Source: Robiginitalea sediminis | GTDB lineage: Bacteria; Bacteroidota; Bacteroidia; Flavobacteriales; Flavobacteriaceae | DNA length: 64,000 nucleotides | Reading direction: 5' to 3' | Assembly (NCBI RefSeq): GCF_002198115.1 | Contig: NZ_NGNR01000002.1 | Location: 186,001 to 250,000 of the forward strand | In this document: positions 56,105 through 64,000 of the stretch, piece after piece | Layout of the letters: every line of letters begins with the position of its first letter | How positions within the stretch are numbered: position 1 is the first letter of the stretch | Notes under the pieces: model-generated | The model's database searches: none | The model's input: only the letters and a program-made list of their open reading frames with translations | What the model was told of the DNA's origin: nothing | Position numbers and translations under genes: made by a program

Positions 56105-56593
56105 ATGTTAGTAGATTTTCAGCAGCTACCGGATAATGCCCGGATTTGGGTCTACCAGTCGGACAGGCCCTTTACCGAAGAGGAATGTGAACAGATCCTA
56201 CGGGATACAGCGGCCTTCCTGACGGCATGGACCGCCCATGGAGCTTCTCTTAAAGCAGGTTTCGAACTCCGGTACCGGCGCTTCATCGTTATCGGGCTCG
56301 ACCAGAGCCTCAACAGTGCCTCGGGTTGTTCCATCGACGCCTCTGTCCATTTCATCCAGCAATTGGAAAAGCGCTATGGCGTTACCCTGCTCGACAGGAT
56401 GAATGTCACCTATCGCCAGGGCGATTACATTGCCTATAAATCCCTTTCGGACTTCCGTAAAATGGCAGGTGCCCGATCTGTTAGTGCCAATACGGTTGTC
56501 TTTAACAACCTGGTAGCCACCAAAAAAGAGTATATCGACGATTGGGAGGTGCCGGCAGCGGAAAGTTGGCACAATCGTTTTTTTAAGGCCTGA
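56105..56593 (+). CDS. Conserved flavobacterial protein, often labelled ABC transporter ATPase
   Basis: Soluble protein of 162 aa with no signal peptide. It is recognisable as a family conserved in flavobacteria (WVYQSDRPFTEEE, GCSIDASVHFIQQLEKRYGV, NNLVATKKEYIDDW). Databases often name it an ABC transporter ATPase, but no Walker A, Walker B or ABC signature is visible, so that label is not supported. It starts 14 bp after the CCG Fe-S gene and may belong to the same operon; a role with that complex is only a guess. Confidence 0.8.
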   Translation: MLVDFQQLPDNARIWVYQSDRPFTEEECEQILRDTAAFLTAWTAHGASLKAGFELRYRRFIVIGLDQSLNSASGCSIDASVHFIQQLEKRYGVTLLDRMNVTYRQGDYIAYKSLSDFRKMAGARSVSANTVVFNNLVATKKEYIDDWEVPAAESWHNRFFKA

Positions 56594-56644
56594 GACGGTT
56601 CCTAATAGGGCCGGATAGGATTCACGATATAAACCATAATACCC

Positions 56645-59560
56645 ATGCGCTTGTACCGGGCGTGCAGCTTACTGATTTTCTTATCTGTCCAGTTTCTTAT
56701 GGGGCAGCGCCACCCCCTTCAGGCAGAAGACAGCCTGGCCCAGGCCCGTTGGGTAGACGGCCAGTACGAAAATATGACCCCCGAACAACGCATAGGCCAG
56801 TTGTTTGTGGTTATGGCCCATTCCGATCAGGGCCCTGCCCTGGAAGCTAAAATCCTCTCCTGGATCCGAGAGTACCAAATCGGCGGGCTGGTGTTCAGTA
56901 CAGGCGGACCGGTCCGCCAGGCCAGATTAACCAATACCTTCCAAAACGCTTCATCCACCCCGCTGCTAATCGCCATGGATGCCGAATGGGGCCTGGCGAT
57001 GCGTCTGGATTCTACCTACGCTTTCCCCTGGAATGGCACCCTTGGGGCTGTAAGGGATACCGCCCTGCTCGAGCAGATCGGTTACCGCATGGGCCAGCAT
57101 GCCCGGAGGCTGGGGGTACAAATGAATTTTGCGCCTGTAGCCGATATCAACACCAACCCTGAAAACCCGATAATAGGCAACCGCTCCTTTGGGGAAACCC
57201 CTGCCGGGGTAGCCCTTAGGGCCCGCCTGTTGATGCAGGGGATGCACCGCGCCGGCATACTCACCAGCGGGAAGCATTTTCCCGGTCATGGCGATACCTC
57301 GGTAGACTCCCATAAGGCCTTGCCACAGATTGGGTTCGGGAAGGAGCGCCTGGATTCCATTGAGCTTCTCCCATTTCGGGAACTGGTAGATGCAGGACTA
57401 TCTTCGGTCATGATCGCCCACCTGAATGTCCCAGCCCTTACCGGATCTGAAACCCTGCCGACTTCCCTTTCCGAGACGCTCATTAACAGGACCTTAAAGC
57501 AGGAGCTGGGGTTCCGGGGCCTTGTTGTTACGGACGCCCTCAACATGAAAGGGGTTACAACTTATTCCGCAGGGATAAACCCCACTCTGGAAGCGTTCCT
57601 GGCCGGGAATGACATGTTGCTGATGCCCCAGAATCTGGAGGCAGACCGCGCAGCCCTTTTAGAAGCATACCGAAACGGGACCATCAGCGAGGAGCGCCTG
57701 GAGTACTCCGTCAAGAAGATCCTTATGGCCAAATACAAGGCAGGTCTTCCGGAACTTCAGCCCGTTCAAGAGGAGAGCCTTTTCCAGGACCTGAATGCCC
57801 CGGAAGACGACCTCCTTTACGAGGCCGCCATGGAATCGGCCATCACGGTGCTGAAAAACCATGTGGATATCCTGGGTATCCGTCGGTTGGAGAATAAGAA
57901 AATCGCCTATGTAAAGCTTGGCGATTCAGATCATGGACCTTTTCTCGAAGCCCTGCGGCGTTATGCCCGTGTCGACGAGGTTTCGGGAGGTAATCCGCAG
58001 GAGTTGCTTTCCCGGTTGGCCGATTACAACCTGGTATTGCTGGGGATGCACACCTCAAATGCCTCTCCCTGGAAGGCGCATCACTTCAGTGAGGAGGACA
58101 GGCAACTCCTGCAGGGCGTTAGCCGGCTGCGCACGGCCAATTCTATCCTGACGGTGTTTGCCCGCCCCTATATCCTGGGGGAATTTGCGGATTATAACGG
58201 TATTGACGGCTTGGTAATGGCGTACCAGAACAGCCCGATAGCCCAGCAGAAGGCTGCTGAACTCCTTTTCGGGGCCATCCCGGCCAAAGGCCGGTTACCG
58301 GTCACGGCGCATCCGGATTTTCCCGTGGGGAGCGGCCTGGACGTTCCGGCCCTGGGGCGCCTGGGCTACAGCTACCCGGAACGCGTCGGGATGGATCGCC
58401 TGGCCCTTTCCCGGGTCGATACGCTGGTGCAGCACGGCCTGGATTCCCTGATGTTTCCCGGGGCGCAAGTCCTGGTGGCCCGGCACGGGAAGGTCATATA
58501 CCACAAGGCGTTCGGGCACCATACCTACAACCGGAACCAGGAGGTTCGCCTCACGGATTTGTACGACCTGGCCTCCCTGACCAAAATCCTGGCGACCCTG
58601 CCCATCCTCATGCAGATGGAAGAGGAGGGATCCATCCGCCTCAATGACACCTTTGCCGACCTGCTCCCGGAGTATGCCGATACCGAACTCCGGGACGTTA
58701 CCGTTCTTAAGGCCCTAAGCCATTACGGCCGGCTACCCTCCTGGATCGCATTTTACCTGGATACCCTCAATAAGAACCGCAGGCCCTCGGACGTGTTTTA
58801 CACCGAGCGCCCGCAGGAGGGGTATTCCATAAAGGTGGCAGACCGGCTATACCTTACAGATGCCTACAAAGACACCATCTACAACCGTATTGGCCGGCAG
58901 GAACTCAAATCCAATCGCTACCGCTATAGCGATGTGGCGTACTACGTTTTCAAGAAATACATCGAACAGCAAAAAGGGGTACGCCTCGATACCCTGGCCC
59001 GGGTGTTCCTTTACGACCCCCTGGGCGCAACCCGTACTGCCTTTAATCCCATTGAGCGCTTTTCCAGGGGAGAGATAACCCCAACAGAACGGGACGACTA
59101 TTTCAGGTACCAGGAAGTCCGCGGCTATGTCCACGACATGGGTGCTGCCATGCAAGGTGGAGTAGGGGGGCATGCCGGTTTGTTTGCAACGGCCGGGGAT
59201 GTAGCCAAAATTATGCAGATGTACCTCCAGGGGGGGTACTACGGCGGAACACGATTCCTTCAGGACCGCACTGTGGAGAAATTCAACAAATGCTATTTCT
59301 GCCACAAGAATGTAAGACGTGGCGTCGGCTTCGACAAGCCCCAACTCGAGGATCCCGGTCCAACCTGTGGTTGTGTTTCCAAACGCAGCTTTGGCCATAG
59401 CGGGTTTACCGGCACCTATACCTGGGCAGACCCGGACTCGGGTATCCTCTATGTCTTCCTTTCCAACCGCACCTACCCAAAGTCGTCCAATACCCTGCTG
59501 ATCCGCTCGGGCCTCAGGACCCGCATCCAGCAGGCTATTTATGATTCCATTAGACTTTAG
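56645..59560 (+). CDS. Fusion of GH3 beta-N-acetylhexosaminidase (NagZ-like) and serine beta-lactamase-like domain
   Basis: Exported bifunctional protein of 971 aa. Signal peptide ends near residue 22. Residues about 35-390 form a GH3 barrel with the NagZ signature KHFPGHGDTSVDSH near 210-223 (His of the catalytic Asp-His dyad) and nucleophile Asp in VTDALNMKGV near 300. About 400-560 is a GH3 C-terminal-like domain. From about 580 a class-C beta-lactamase/PBP4-like domain has SLTK with Ser644, YSDVAYY near 765, and GHSGFTG near 918 as the third motif. It probably trims peptidoglycan sugar and peptide parts together. Such fusions are known in Bacteroidota. Confidence 0.9.
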   Translation: MRLYRACSLLIFLSVQFLMGQRHPLQAEDSLAQARWVDGQYENMTPEQRIGQLFVVMAHSDQGPALEAKILSWIREYQIGGLVFSTGGPVRQARLTNTFQNASSTPLLIAMDAEWGLAMRLDSTYAFPWNGTLGAVRDTALLEQIGYRMGQHARRLGVQMNFAPVADINTNPENPIIGNRSFGETPAGVALRARLLMQGMHRAGILTSGKHFPGHGDTSVDSHKALPQIGFGKERLDSIELLPFRELVDAGLSSVMIAHLNVPALTGSETLPTSLSETLINRTLKQELGFRGLVVTDALNMKGVTTYSAGINPTLEAFLAGNDMLLMPQNLEADRAALLEAYRNGTISEERLEYSVKKILMAKYKAGLPELQPVQEESLFQDLNAPEDDLLYEAAMESAITVLKNHVDILGIRRLENKKIAYVKLGDSDHGPFLEALRRYARVDEVSGGNPQELLSRLADYNLVLLGMHTSNASPWKAHHFSEEDRQLLQGVSRLRTANSILTVFARPYILGEFADYNGIDGLVMAYQNSPIAQQKAAELLFGAIPAKGRLPVTAHPDFPVGSGLDVPALGRLGYSYPERVGMDRLALSRVDTLVQHGLDSLMFPGAQVLVARHGKVIYHKAFGHHTYNRNQEVRLTDLYDLASLTKILATLPILMQMEEEGSIRLNDTFADLLPEYADTELRDVTVLKALSHYGRLPSWIAFYLDTLNKNRRPSDVFYTERPQEGYSIKVADRLYLTDAYKDTIYNRIGRQELKSNRYRYSDVAYYVFKKYIEQQKGVRLDTLARVFLYDPLGATRTAFNPIERFSRGEITPTERDDYFRYQEVRGYVHDMGAAMQGGVGGHAGLFATAGDVAKIMQMYLQGGYYGGTRFLQDRTVEKFNKCYFCHKNVRRGVGFDKPQLEDPGPTCGCVSKRSFGHSGFTGTYTWADPDSGILYVFLSNRTYPKSSNTLLIRSGLRTRIQQAIYDSIRL

Positions 59561-59576
59561 GGCAGGAATAAAATGG

Positions 59577-59584
59577 TAGCTTTG
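59577..59584 (+). promoter_or_regulatory. -7 promoter box immediately before bshA
   Basis: TAGCTTTG, an exact TAnnTTTG match, ends 5 nt before ATG 59590, so the transcript would be leaderless or nearly so. No clear -33 box. Confidence 0.5.
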
Positions 59585-59589
59585 CTATT

Positions 59590-60729
59590 ATGAAGATCGC
59601 CATCGTATGCTACCCTACCTTCGGAGGGAGCGGGGTAGTGGCTACCGAACTCGGCATCGCCCTGGCACAGCGGGGGCACGAAGTGCACTTTGTCACTTAC
59701 CGCCAGCCGGTACGCCTGGAGCTGCTCAGTAACAATATCCATTTCCACGAAGTCCATGTACAGGAATACCCCCTGTTCCACTACCAACCGTATGAACTTG
59801 CCCTTTCCAGCAAGCTGGTGGACACAGTGAAAATGTACGGGATAGACCTGTTGCACGTCCATTATGCCATTCCGCATGCCTATGCCGGCTATATGGCCAA
59901 GAAAATGCTCGAGGAAGAAGGCATTCAGCTGCCCATGATCACCACCCTCCACGGGACGGATATCACCCTGGTGGGCAAGCACCCGTTCTACAAACCTGCG
60001 GTAAACTTCAGCATCAACCAGTCCGATGTGGTGACATCGGTTTCCCAGAGCCTGAAGGAGGACACCCTGTCTTTTTTCGAGATCCGCAAGGATATCCATG
60101 TGATCCCGAATTTCATAGACAAGCGCAAATACACCCGGACCCCAGAAAATTGCCAGCGCCACCTGATGGCGGATGCCGATGAGCGCATCATCACCCACAT
60201 CAGTAATTTCCGGAAGGTAAAGCGGGTTCGGGATGTGGTGGAGGTCTTCTACAAGGTGCAGCAGCAAATCCCCTCCAAGCTTATCCTGGTGGGCGAAGGC
60301 CCCGAGCGGGAAGGGGTGGAGCTCATGATTGAAGAGCTGGGGATTGTAGACAAGGTCATTTTCCTGGGCAACAGTAATGAAATAGAACACATCCTTTGTT
60401 TTTCCGATTTGTTCCTCTTGCCTTCAGAGAAGGAGAGTTTTGGCCTGGCGGCCCTTGAGGCTATGATCAATAAGACCCCGGTCATTTCCAGCAATACCGG
60501 GGGGATTCCCGAACTCAACGTGCATGGGGAAAGTGGTTTCCTCAGCGACGTGGGCGATATCGATTCCATGGTAGGACACGCCCTTACCATCCTTGGGGAC
60601 GATACGGTCCTTCAGGGGTTTAAAGAACGGGCCTACGACCGCGCCCTGGAGTTTGATCTCCTCCGCATCCTCCCCATGTACGAAGCCGTCTACGAATCGG
60701 CCTATGAAATGCGCCTGAAAAAGGCATAG
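59590..60729 (+). CDS. bshA: N-acetyl-alpha-D-glucosaminyl L-malate synthase
   Basis: Cytoplasmic GT4 glycosyltransferase of 379 aa making the first intermediate of bacillithiol from UDP-GlcNAc and L-malate. Family-specific start MKIAIVCYPTFGGSGVVATELG, then HVHYAIPHAYAG near 95-106, TTLHGTDITLVG near 118-129, VSQSLKEDT near 152, and the nucleotide-sugar EX7E segment EKESFGLAALEAM near 280-292. No other bsh gene is in the window. It follows the GH3 fusion by 29 bp and has its own -7 box. Confidence 0.95.
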   Translation: MKIAIVCYPTFGGSGVVATELGIALAQRGHEVHFVTYRQPVRLELLSNNIHFHEVHVQEYPLFHYQPYELALSSKLVDTVKMYGIDLLHVHYAIPHAYAGYMAKKMLEEEGIQLPMITTLHGTDITLVGKHPFYKPAVNFSINQSDVVTSVSQSLKEDTLSFFEIRKDIHVIPNFIDKRKYTRTPENCQRHLMADADERIITHISNFRKVKRVRDVVEVFYKVQQQIPSKLILVGEGPEREGVELMIEELGIVDKVIFLGNSNEIEHILCFSDLFLLPSEKESFGLAALEAMINKTPVISSNTGGIPELNVHGESGFLSDVGDIDSMVGHALTILGDDTVLQGFKERAYDRALEFDLLRILPMYEAVYESAYEMRLKKA

Positions 60730-60770
60730 GGTGTTTTTCAGCGGTCATCCGTTGCAGTAGGTCGAACGGG

Positions 60771-60786
60771 CGTTCATCGACGAACG
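60771..60786. promoter_or_regulatory. Near-palindrome upstream of the OmpA-family gene
   Basis: CGTTCATCGACGAACG matches its own reverse complement at 14 of 16 positions, and flanking GTCGAACG (60761-60768) adds a further related half-site. It lies about 83-98 bp upstream of the OmpA -7 box and may be an operator; the regulator is unknown. Confidence 0.4.
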
Positions 60787-60868
60787 ACCATTTTCACTTT
60801 TCTTTCCCCTTAGGTCGAATAATGTGGTATTTCATGGATATGTCGGTGCAGCCCACTTGGCTGCCTCC

Positions 60869-60876
60869 TACCTTTG
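60869..60876 (+). promoter_or_regulatory. -7 promoter box of the OmpA-family gene
   Basis: TACCTTTG, an exact TAnnTTTG match, ends 21 nt before ATG 60898 and rules out the longer open frame from 60874. Confidence 0.55.
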
Positions 60877-60897
60877 GTGTATCCTAAATCTGACATT

Positions 60898-62079
60898 ATG
60901 GACCTGCGCAAACAACTACTACTATGGCTATCCGTTACCCTGGCCTTCTCAATGAGGGCCCAGGAAACCCTGCCCGAATTCACAAAACAGGACAGCGTTG
61001 CCAGCAGCTACTGGCTCCTTGGTCTTGGGGTTAATGCTGTGGACGATTCCGGCCAGACCCTGAGTTATTTCCCGGATTTCGGGAATCACCTCAATATGGT
61101 TCCCTATCCTTCCAGGATCAGTGCAGGCCGGTATTTCAAAAGCGGATTGGGCCTGGAACTTATCGGTTCCTATAACCGGTATAAGGAAGGTAACCTGATA
61201 GACGGAGTCATTATCACAGAGGACATCCCCTACTGGGCCATTGATACACGCCTTAGCTATGATTTGAACAAACTGGTTGGCCACACAGGTTTTTTTGACC
61301 CGTACCTCGGAGCCGGGATAGGGTATACCGATGCCAATAACGTAGGGCGCGGCACCTATAATGCGGTTGTTGGTTTCCGCATCTGGCTTTCGGATGACTG
61401 GGGCCTGGACCTAAATTCCAGCGGGAAGTGGTCCTTTGGAGACGAAGCCAGTAATCATATGCAGCATGCGGCAGGAGTGGTTTACCGCTTCGACACCGAA
61501 TACGAACTTACCCGCAAGGGCAGGGAAAAGGCGCAATTGCGCCAGGAACTGGAAGAAGCCATGCAGCGTCGCCAGGATTCCCTGATGGCAGCCCGTGCAG
61601 AAGAGGAGCGTCAGCAACGACTGGCGGAGGCTGCGGAGGCCGAGCGCCTGGCAGCCCTTGAACGGGAAGAAGCAGCCCGGAAGGCCGCCGAGCAAAGCCG
61701 TAAGGATAGCCTCAAAGCAGAGCTGTCTTCCATGGGGCGGGTGCAATACGCATTCGATTCGTCTTACCTGAGCAAGGAGTCCAAGGAGGTATTGCGACAG
61801 GTGGCAGCTTTCATGCAAGCTAACCCCACCCTGAAAATCGGGATACACGCACATGCCGATTCACGTGGTCCGGCGCCGTATAACCAATGGCTCTCCGAAA
61901 GGCGCGCAGAACGCGCCAGGGACTATCTCATCTCCCAGGGGACCGATGCCTCGAGGCTTACCGCCACCGGGCACGGGGAAACCCAACTCCTAAACGACTG
62001 TGCCGACGGGGTGCGGTGTAGTTCTGCCCAACATGCCGAAAACCGGAGGTGTGACTTGGAAATCACGGTTTTCGAATAA
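60898..62079 (+). CDS. OmpA-family outer-membrane protein
   Basis: Envelope protein of 393 aa. Signal peptide (MDLRKQLLLWLSVTLAFSMRAQ), an N-terminal eight-strand-like beta barrel (about residues 35-200), a charged helical linker (about 205-275, Ala/Glu/Arg-rich, coiled-coil-like), and a C-terminal OmpA peptidoglycan-binding domain (about 280-392; GIHAHADSRGPAPYNQWLSE and RAERARDYLISQG are its hallmarks). It anchors the outer membrane to the wall. The DC...CSS...CDL cysteines near the C-terminus may form a disulfide. A strong terminator follows. Confidence 0.93.
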   Translation: MDLRKQLLLWLSVTLAFSMRAQETLPEFTKQDSVASSYWLLGLGVNAVDDSGQTLSYFPDFGNHLNMVPYPSRISAGRYFKSGLGLELIGSYNRYKEGNLIDGVIITEDIPYWAIDTRLSYDLNKLVGHTGFFDPYLGAGIGYTDANNVGRGTYNAVVGFRIWLSDDWGLDLNSSGKWSFGDEASNHMQHAAGVVYRFDTEYELTRKGREKAQLRQELEEAMQRRQDSLMAARAEEERQQRLAEAAEAERLAALEREEAARKAAEQSRKDSLKAELSSMGRVQYAFDSSYLSKESKEVLRQVAAFMQANPTLKIGIHAHADSRGPAPYNQWLSERRAERARDYLISQGTDASRLTATGHGETQLLNDCADGVRCSSAQHAENRRCDLEITVFE

Positions 62080-62125
62080 AAGTTTATACGGGTCGTTTCC
62101 TGATGCCCATAATACAACCCGTAAG

Positions 62126-62163
62126 AATCCCGCAACCGGTTTCCGGTTGCGGGATTATTTTTT
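62126..62163 (+). terminator. Rho-independent terminator after the OmpA-family gene
   Basis: A perfect 14-bp stem (AATCCCGCAACCGG / CCGGTTGCGGGATT) with a TTT loop, followed by A and six T residues. It overlaps the stop codon of the convergent gene and could act on both strands, though the T-run serves only the plus strand. Confidence 0.9.
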
Positions 62164-63075
62164 CAGGGTGCTGCGGATGCGGCGGTAGAGCTGGTCTGCC
62201 TTCCAGGATTTGAGCTGGTTTTTAAGCCGGAGCAAGCCGATGCGGCTAAGGGCGTAAACGCGGGCCGTTATGGAAGACTTCCGGTAAATAATCCAGGTGT
62301 TGAACCTGTAGGTATAATTGCACCACTCGTCTTTATAGCGCATGGGCCCCATCCCCATGTCGAACAGGAGGTAGTTGTTTTTAAGGGCCCACTCCAGTTG
62401 TTTGTAGATCAGGATATGCCCCATGCCGTAGTTGCCGAATTCCAGGTCGTAGGATGGGATTGAGAAAGAGAAGACGGGTCCCCAGTGTCGGTTAAAGCAG
62501 ATCGCGATGGGTTTGGTTCCCTTGTAGATCAGGAAAAGCGATGCGCGCTTACTGTGAATCAGATCCAGTCCGATTTCTTCAAGGGATTGCCAGGTGCGGA
62601 GGCGCTCGTGCTGGTCACCGCGCTCCTGGAAACGCGCTTGGATCATTTTCTTTAAAGCATCCATAGCTTCCGTATATACTTCCTGAGTCGCATCGGGGCC
62701 AAAAAGCCATTCATAACGGATACTTCCCGAAGCTTCGAGCTTGCGGGTTTTGCTTCTAAGAGACGTGCGTAAACGGGGCTTGAGCTGTTTTCTGACATAG
62801 GAACCGGCATCCTGCAAGCCCTGGAGGTCTATGGCATAGCCGTCCATATCGTAAGCCTTAAAGTGGTCATAGCCAGGTCTCAGAACAGGTTCGAGGTATT
62901 CCGGCACTACCCACCACCGGTACAGGGGAGCCTGGGAGGAGCCTCCTGGTAATAACGGCATCTCTTCGCTTTTCCCAGGCAGCAATAGACCTCTGTAAAC
63001 GAGTTGCTGACAAGCCCAAGGCAGGGGGGCACCTTCATAGAAGTCAAAAAAGAACCGATTGTATATGGGTTTCAT
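62155..63075 (-). CDS. GNAT/FemAB-like acyltransferase-family protein
   Basis: Probably cytoplasmic protein of 306 aa. The region about residues 95-260 (LRTSLRSKTRKLEASG ... LFLIYKGTKPIAICF ... GNYGMGHILIYKQLEWALKN ... FDMGMGPMRYKDEWCN) fits the GNAT-fold BioF2/CelD-like or FemAB-like family that transfers acyl or aminoacyl groups in polysaccharide and wall synthesis. Substrate unknown. Its start overlaps the stop of the upstream paralog as ATGA, so they are coupled. Its stop lies within the shared terminator hairpin. Confidence 0.75.
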   Translation of the reverse strand: MKPIYNRFFFDFYEGAPLPWACQQLVYRGLLLPGKSEEMPLLPGGSSQAPLYRWWVVPEYLEPVLRPGYDHFKAYDMDGYAIDLQGLQDAGSYVRKQLKPRLRTSLRSKTRKLEASGSIRYEWLFGPDATQEVYTEAMDALKKMIQARFQERGDQHERLRTWQSLEEIGLDLIHSKRASLFLIYKGTKPIAICFNRHWGPVFSFSIPSYDLEFGNYGMGHILIYKQLEWALKNNYLLFDMGMGPMRYKDEWCNYTYRFNTWIIYRKSSITARVYALSRIGLLRLKNQLKSWKADQLYRRIRSTLKK

Positions 63076-64000
63076 GCCTCATTTTTTGGGGTTTCAGAAC
63101 CGGAATCGGGCAGCCTGTCCTCCCAGCGATACCCTTCCAGCAGCCGGATGCGGCGCCTGTACAGGAACCGGTCCATCTGGAAGCGTTTACCCAGAAATCC
63201 GATATCGCGCAGCCACTGTCGCAGGCGCAATAGTGCAATGCTTATTTGTGCTTTTATGGCAGCAATTAGGTGCTGCTTCCTGTGGCATACCCAATAGTCC
63301 AGGGTATAGGTATGGTTACACCACTTGTCCTTGAAGGCGTTGTCTCCTTTGGAAAAGTCATACCATGTGACTCCCAATTCCAAAGATCTTTCAAGTTTTC
63401 GGTACATGGCCACATCGCCAAGGTTATAGTGAGCGTAGGCCGGGTCGAAGGTCTGCATAAACCCGAACATGATGGCGTTATGGCAAAAGGCAATGGAATA
63501 GGAAATGGGCCGCTGCCCGTCTTCCATGACCATCAGACAAGCCTTTCCACCACGGATTAGCGGTTTGAAAATAGGGTAGTACTCGGCCCAATAGAGCAGG
63601 TTGCGGTTAAAGGTGCGCTTTTGGTCAAAGCGCTGACGCAGTAATTGGTAAAAGCCCTGCATGTGTTTCAGGTAAAGCGCGTCTGAGATCTCGCCACAAA
63701 AAAAGGAGGTCCGGATGGCACATTCGCGTTCTAACTTTCGGATTTTGCCCCTCAGGGCACTCCGGCGTTTCGCGCTGAATTGTCGTTGCAGGTAGTCGTC
63801 GATGGTCTTTATCTCCCGAAGGTCTGCTGCATACCCATTGTATTGTGGGACTACCTGTACCACCCATTCGGCATGTTCCGATTTGGGCTTTATTTCAAGA
63901 TACCCGGGAATGTCTGTAACATGCAGTACGTGCTGATGTCCGGACGGTTCTTTTCGGGAGGTGGCCGACAGCCACGAGGTGCCCTGGAACCGGATTTGCG
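63072..64000 (-). CDS. GNAT/FemAB-like acyltransferase-family protein, 5' end outside window
   Basis: Paralog of the next gene, with the frame open to the right edge, so its start is beyond the window; about 309 residues are visible. The GTG at 63863 is not the start, because upstream codons (TDIPGYLEIKPKSEHAEWVV) continue the protein. Shared pattern with the downstream copy: RSALRGKIRKLERE ... RPISYSIAF ... YNLGDVAMYRKLERSLELG ... YDFSKGDNAFKDKWCNHTYTLDYW. The arrangement suggests tandem duplication and divergence, perhaps within a polysaccharide or envelope cluster that continues to the right. Confidence 0.75.
   Translation of the reverse strand, partial: QIRFQGTSWLSATSRKEPSGHQHVLHVTDIPGYLEIKPKSEHAEWVVQVVPQYNGYAADLREIKTIDDYLQRQFSAKRRSALRGKIRKLERECAIRTSFFCGEISDALYLKHMQGFYQLLRQRFDQKRTFNRNLLYWAEYYPIFKPLIRGGKACLMVMEDGQRPISYSIAFCHNAIMFGFMQTFDPAYAHYNLGDVAMYRKLERSLELGVTWYDFSKGDNAFKDKWCNHTYTLDYWVCHRKQHLIAAIKAQISIALLRLRQWLRDIGFLGKRFQMDRFLYRRRIRLLEGYRWEDRLPDSGSETPKNEA

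Noticed and set aside
56105-56593. ABC transporter ATPase
   Set aside because: No Walker A/B or LSGGQ-like signature in the 162-aa protein.
60874-60897. Upstream start for the OmpA-family protein
   Set aside because: The first codons would lie in and just after the -7 box; the signal peptide begins at ATG 60898.

Overview
The window looks like a chromosomal segment of a high-GC member of the Flavobacteriaceae (Bacteroidota); a Robiginitalea-like genome is my best guess from protein style and base composition, but that is inference. Evidence for the phylum: a SusC/SusD pair, BshA (bacillithiol synthesis), TamB- and LptD-like giants, an MCE protein beside paired Fe-S proteins, weak Shine-Dalgarno sites, and repeated -7 boxes of the form TAnnTTTG / TAnnTTTA, the promoter type of this phylum. 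No phage, insertion sequence or CRISPR array was seen.

Layout. (1) 1-5.1 kb: acetate uptake and activation, an ActP-like symporter and acetyl-CoA synthetase, facing a CBS/DUF294 protein. (2) 5.1-5.95 kb: tRNA-Arg(UCU) with its terminator, then about 2.5 copies of a 112-114 bp tandem repeat carrying terminator-like hairpins, then a decayed ORF. (3) 5.9-9.8 kb: phosphoesterase, M14 carboxypeptidase lipoprotein, small coiled-coil protein, MFS exporter. (4) 9.8-35.1 kb: a large carbohydrate-catabolic island almost wholly of exported proteins: sulfatase, DUF1593 protein, amidohydrolase, two esterases, a DUF255 lipoprotein, a 1185-aa FG-GAP/UnbV lipoprotein, SusD, SusC, a GMC dehydrogenase with its small subunit and a TIM-barrel isomerase-like protein, a GH130-like protein, a VanX-like dipeptidase, another esterase and a Gfo/Idh/MocA oxidoreductase. 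Except for the GH130-like protein no glycoside hydrolase is present; together with the redox enzymes this suggests oxidation-dependent (3-keto-sugar) glycan breakdown in the periplasm. (5) 35.1-40.2 kb: a housekeeping minus-strand operon tsaD-tfoX-like-rsmE-DUF4159-AI-2E transporter-THUMP-like methyltransferase. (6) 40.2-47.9 kb: a TamB-like protein, then pfkA, gapA and a BadF-type sugar kinase. (7) 47.9-48.4 kb: about 550 bp with no gene recognised. (8) 48.4-60.7 kb: envelope biogenesis, with RidA and an LptD-like protein on the minus strand, and amidase, MCE protein, two Fe-S proteins, a small conserved protein, a GH3/beta-lactamase fusion and bshA on the plus strand. (9) 60.9-64 kb: an OmpA-family protein facing two tandem GNAT/FemAB-like paralogs, the second cut by the window edge.

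Genes are tightly packed; several pairs overlap by ATGA or TGATG, and several true starts appear to be TTG or GTG. The most interesting points are the GMC/small-subunit/TIM-barrel triad in the SusCD island, the repeat array next to the tRNA, -7 boxes placed so close to ATG that leaderless mRNAs are likely, and the little-characterised membrane Fe-S pair behind the MCE gene. All functional calls rest on motif reading and family knowledge; no database search was possible.
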